This document shows, piece by piece, positions 39,947-42,764 of a stretch of DNA of 42,764 bases; within the stretch, counting starts at the first letter, position 1, and every line of letters starts with the position of its first letter. The notes beneath the pieces were generated by a model. That model was not told where the DNA came from. It saw only the letters and a list, made by a program, of their open reading frames with translations, and did no database searches. Where the stretch lies: positions 1-42,764 of IMG/VR virus record IMGVR_UViG_3300024261_002332; one strand, written 5' to 3'. A program made the position numbers and the translations under genes. The stretch comes from a virus.

Positions 39947-42764
39947 ATGTCGTTTAAGTTAATAGAAAATGACATGATTGTTAAAAACAATATTATACTT
40001 GAACCTCGTATAAATTTTGTTTATGCATCAGATTTATGTGAAGATTTTAAAAGTCTAGATGTTAAAACTCCTGGCATATATGGCGAAGTTAATCTACTCA
40101 ATACTGTTAATTCTTATAATGGGTCAAATGAACTCGGGACAAGAGTTTATAATACAGAATATAATACTGGATATTTAGCAAGAAATGACAACTTAAGTCT
40201 AGTTGAAATATTATCTGGCGCTAGATTATCTGCAAATGGCAGTGAAGATGATTTTAAAAGGGAACTGAGCGAATATGGAATTAGCTTTGATTCAAGATAT
40301 GAACACAAATTTGGTGTAGAAAAAATAAAACAAAAGTTTACTATTGATGATGAAGGCTTTTACAAGAAGAAAGCTGTAAAAAATCTGTATAGATTTTACA
40401 ATGAAAATCTTGAACATAGACAATTTAATTCTTATTGGGGCTTTTCAAATTATAATACAATTAACTTTTTTGATATTGACAGTAATTTAAATAGTAAAAT
40501 TGTTAACAATAAAACTCATTCAAATTGTTTAGCATATCCAAACTTAAAAAATTCTACAGGAATGCCAGCTTATGATTTTTCTGCAGATGATTTGACTTTT
40601 TCCTTTTATATTAATCAGAGACGAAAAAACAAAAAAGGTTACCAGTTTAATCCAGGTTGTATATTGTCTATACCTAAATTAATATCTATATTTGTTGTAA
40701 AAGGTTCGCAAACAGATATAAACGGATTAACAGAATGTTATAGAATTTATGTTGAGTTAGGAGATAAAACTCTAACTGATACAAATACAAAATTATTGTC
40801 ATTAGACTTTAGTAATAGTGATAAACAGTTAATTGGTGAAGATTCGTTTTTAAGTTCTGATAATGTTTTAAAGTTTAATAATTGGCACAATATAACTATT
40901 ACTCTTGCAAAAAAAATATCTACTGACAATAAGTACTCTTTAAAATTATATAATGACGGAATTTTAATAAATAATGTTCAAGTAGAGATTGATAAGACTC
41001 TTTTAAATGAAGAAAACAGTTTTATTTGTATAGGGAATAAATTTAATGATATTGATGGTACAAACTTATCTAAATATGTAACAGAGCTTTACTCAATCAA
41101 TAAAGATTTAGCAGATGATATTATTGGACCATATTCAACAAAATCAATATCGTTTGGAAGTCATAATGTACCTTTCATTACAAACGTTAATTCTAATTTT
41201 ACGCCTAAATTGACAGATATGTTATATGAAGATACTAATTCCCCTTACGTTGTGAAAGATATTACTAGTCATGCATTAAGTGCAGAAATTCATGATATAA
41301 GGATATACAAAGAAAACATAGGAAGTTTAATAAAATCAAGTATCTGTAATCAGAATATAACAAACTTTACAGATGAAAAGCTTATTTTTTCTGTTCCTGT
41401 TTATTACTATGACGCACCTATTAAAAAGTTAGGACTAGTAAATATACACGCAGCAAACGATGAAATTATAAGGTCAAATATTTTAATAGATGGTCCAGTA
41501 AACAGCTATTTTTCAAACAAGTGTTTAGGACATGAAGTTTCTGTTGAAAACTTTTTATATGAATTTAAACAAAAAATATCACCTAACGTAATATTTGGAG
41601 CAAGTCTTAAGGAAGATAATCTGCACAAATCTTTATCACTCGTATATAAACAAGAAACCTTGTCAGACTATTCGAGCAAAATATGTCAAAGTGCTGCTGA
41701 AGGCGTAGACTTGTTAGATTTTTACTTTAAAAAATTAAAATCTTCTGACTTGAAGCCAGAAGAGATTGAAATTGCAAGAAAAAATCACTTTTATTATAGA
41801 AATAATTTAATTCTTCCAAACGACAATGGTTTGCAAGAACAAATATATGATATCACTGGGTATTACGATAACTATGACGGTTTTTCACATATAACTTATA
41901 ATAAAGAAACAGACTATCAAAATGTAAATTTGGAAAAAGTTCATAGCGAAAACATAGCTATGAGAATTACAAATGATTTTGTTTCATCAATTTCAAATAA
42001 TGACTTAATAAATTATACTTCAATAAGTGGAGTATTGAAGTCTATTGAAAATAGAGAAAACTTTTTGATTACCATCCCAATACAGACATACCCTTTTATT
42101 GCTCATTTGCCTTTTAAAGAATCTTATGATTTATTTGAAAATGCTTCTTTAAACAATTTTCATAAGGGTTTAGCTTTAGATAATAATGACAATAATATGA
42201 TTGGTTTGCGAAGAAGGCCTCCTGGCACAAAAATAGAATCAGGATCTAATTTTTTCTTAAAAGATTTATCAAATCCAGTTGGAAGAAAGATAAACGATGA
42301 CTTTAGAATAAGTGGAATTGCTAATACTCAAGCTGCTATAGCGAGTAAAGCAATTGATATTAATCTTGCTAATCCTGATAATGTTGGTTATTTCTCTTAT
42401 GAGTTGCCTTATTATAATATAACAAAAGATATGGGTGAAACATATTCAAATATATTGTGTATATCAAATAAACTTTTTAAGAAGAATATAGTAAGAGATA
42501 CATTTAGTATTTTTGATAGTTCTCTTGCAGGAAGTGGCGGCAATTTAAAAATCAAATTATCAGATAATGGGCTGGGTTTATTATATAGGAACGATTGTTT
42601 AACAAAGGTTGCTGATTGGAATTACGCTGGGCATATTTTTTATAAAGAAGGTTTTGTTTCTATACTGCATCCTGGTTTGGAAAATTTTTCTAAATCAAAT
42701 TATAAGCTAGATTTTAAAATAAATACAAGTTTAAATGTTTATGAGTTAAATTTACCAGCGAAAG
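39947..42764 (+). CDS. Giant virion protein with LamG-like domain, 3'-truncated by window edge
   Basis: From the ATG at 39947 (GAAGG nine bases ahead) the frame stays open for 939 codons to the last base of the window. It begins MSFKLIENDMIVKNNIILEP. A LamG/concanavalin-like domain covers about residues 209-381: YDFSADDLTFSFYINQRRKN, then FNNWHNITITLAKKISTDNK, SLKLYNDGILI and SFICIGNKFND, the standard strand series. Later parts include LYEFKQKISPNVIFGASLKE and a C-terminal AGHIFYKEGFVSILHPGLEN, like the GN-x-FY-x-x-G-x-x-x-I closing segment seen in other phage tail proteins. It probably sits on the outer baseplate and may bind glycans. Its full length and end are unknown. Confidence 0.72.
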   Translation, partial: MSFKLIENDMIVKNNIILEPRINFVYASDLCEDFKSLDVKTPGIYGEVNLLNTVNSYNGSNELGTRVYNTEYNTGYLARNDNLSLVEILSGARLSANGSEDDFKRELSEYGISFDSRYEHKFGVEKIKQKFTIDDEGFYKKKAVKNLYRFYNENLEHRQFNSYWGFSNYNTINFFDIDSNLNSKIVNNKTHSNCLAYPNLKNSTGMPAYDFSADDLTFSFYINQRRKNKKGYQFNPGCILSIPKLISIFVVKGSQTDINGLTECYRIYVELGDKTLTDTNTKLLSLDFSNSDKQLIGEDSFLSSDNVLKFNNWHNITITLAKKISTDNKYSLKLYNDGILINNVQVEIDKTLLNEENSFICIGNKFNDIDGTNLSKYVTELYSINKDLADDIIGPYSTKSISFGSHNVPFITNVNSNFTPKLTDMLYEDTNSPYVVKDITSHALSAEIHDIRIYKENIGSLIKSSICNQNITNFTDEKLIFSVPVYYYDAPIKKLGLVNIHAANDEIIRSNILIDGPVNSYFSNKCLGHEVSVENFLYEFKQKISPNVIFGASLKEDNLHKSLSLVYKQETLSDYSSKICQSAAEGVDLLDFYFKKLKSSDLKPEEIEIARKNHFYYRNNLILPNDNGLQEQIYDITGYYDNYDGFSHITYNKETDYQNVNLEKVHSENIAMRITNDFVSSISNNDLINYTSISGVLKSIENRENFLITIPIQTYPFIAHLPFKESYDLFENASLNNFHKGLALDNNDNNMIGLRRRPPGTKIESGSNFFLKDLSNPVGRKINDDFRISGIANTQAAIASKAIDINLANPDNVGYFSYELPYYNITKDMGETYSNILCISNKLFKKNIVRDTFSIFDSSLAGSGGNLKIKLSDNGLGLLYRNDCLTKVADWNYAGHIFYKEGFVSILHPGLENFSKSNYKLDFKINTSLNVYELNLPAK

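Overview
The window is a 42.8-kb, AT-rich stretch in which every convincing gene lies on the + strand. It reads as the genome of a large tailed phage with a contractile, T4-related tail (myovirus type). The main evidence is a gp25-like baseplate wedge protein, a baseplate-J/gp6-like wedge protein, a gp5-like OB-fold hub/spike protein, a gp55-like late sigma factor, and a long co-directional run of very large structural proteins. The low GC and protein styles familiar from marine myophages suggest a marine phage of a low-GC host. The host cannot be named from this sequence.

Layout. (1) 1-2470: the 3' end of a tail-fibre/adhesin gene, higher in GC than the rest and built of repeated modules. 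(2) 2471-2753: a gene-free spacer with two long-stem RNA-like structures and an AT palindrome containing a T4-late-like TATAAAT. (3) 2754-8220: a tightly packed, very AT-rich glycan cassette of six glycosyltransferases and one FkbM methyltransferase. It includes a GT11 alpha-1,2-fucosyltransferase directly overlapping a GT6 (ABO blood-group family) transferase. (4) 8268-11931: a Cas4/RecB-like PD-(D/E)XK nuclease with four cysteines placed like an Fe-S cluster and its own promoter-like sequence, two GT4-type glycosyltransferases that use TTG starts, and a small single-span membrane protein. (5) 11915-13029: a gp55-like sigma factor and a small coiled-coil protein. (6) 13033-42764: an almost gapless baseplate/tail module of 14 genes, from the gp5-like hub through gp25- and gp6-like wedge proteins to giant proteins of 886, 1015, 1158 and 1880 residues. 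Several carry LamG-like, FN3-like or DNRLRE-like folds. The last gene runs off the window.

How the parts may work together. The sigma factor, and perhaps its small neighbour, would drive late transcription of the downstream virion module. The tail fibre and the LamG-like domains in baseplate proteins could bind surface glycans. The glycan cassette could build or remodel a surface glycan on the host, or on virion protein or DNA. The order GT11 then GT6 is the order of the two final enzymes in ABH blood-group antigen synthesis, which makes this pair the most striking element of the window. Functions of most giant structural proteins are not recognised; only their place in the module and a few fold-level similarities can be given. 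All similarity statements come from reading motifs, not from database searches.
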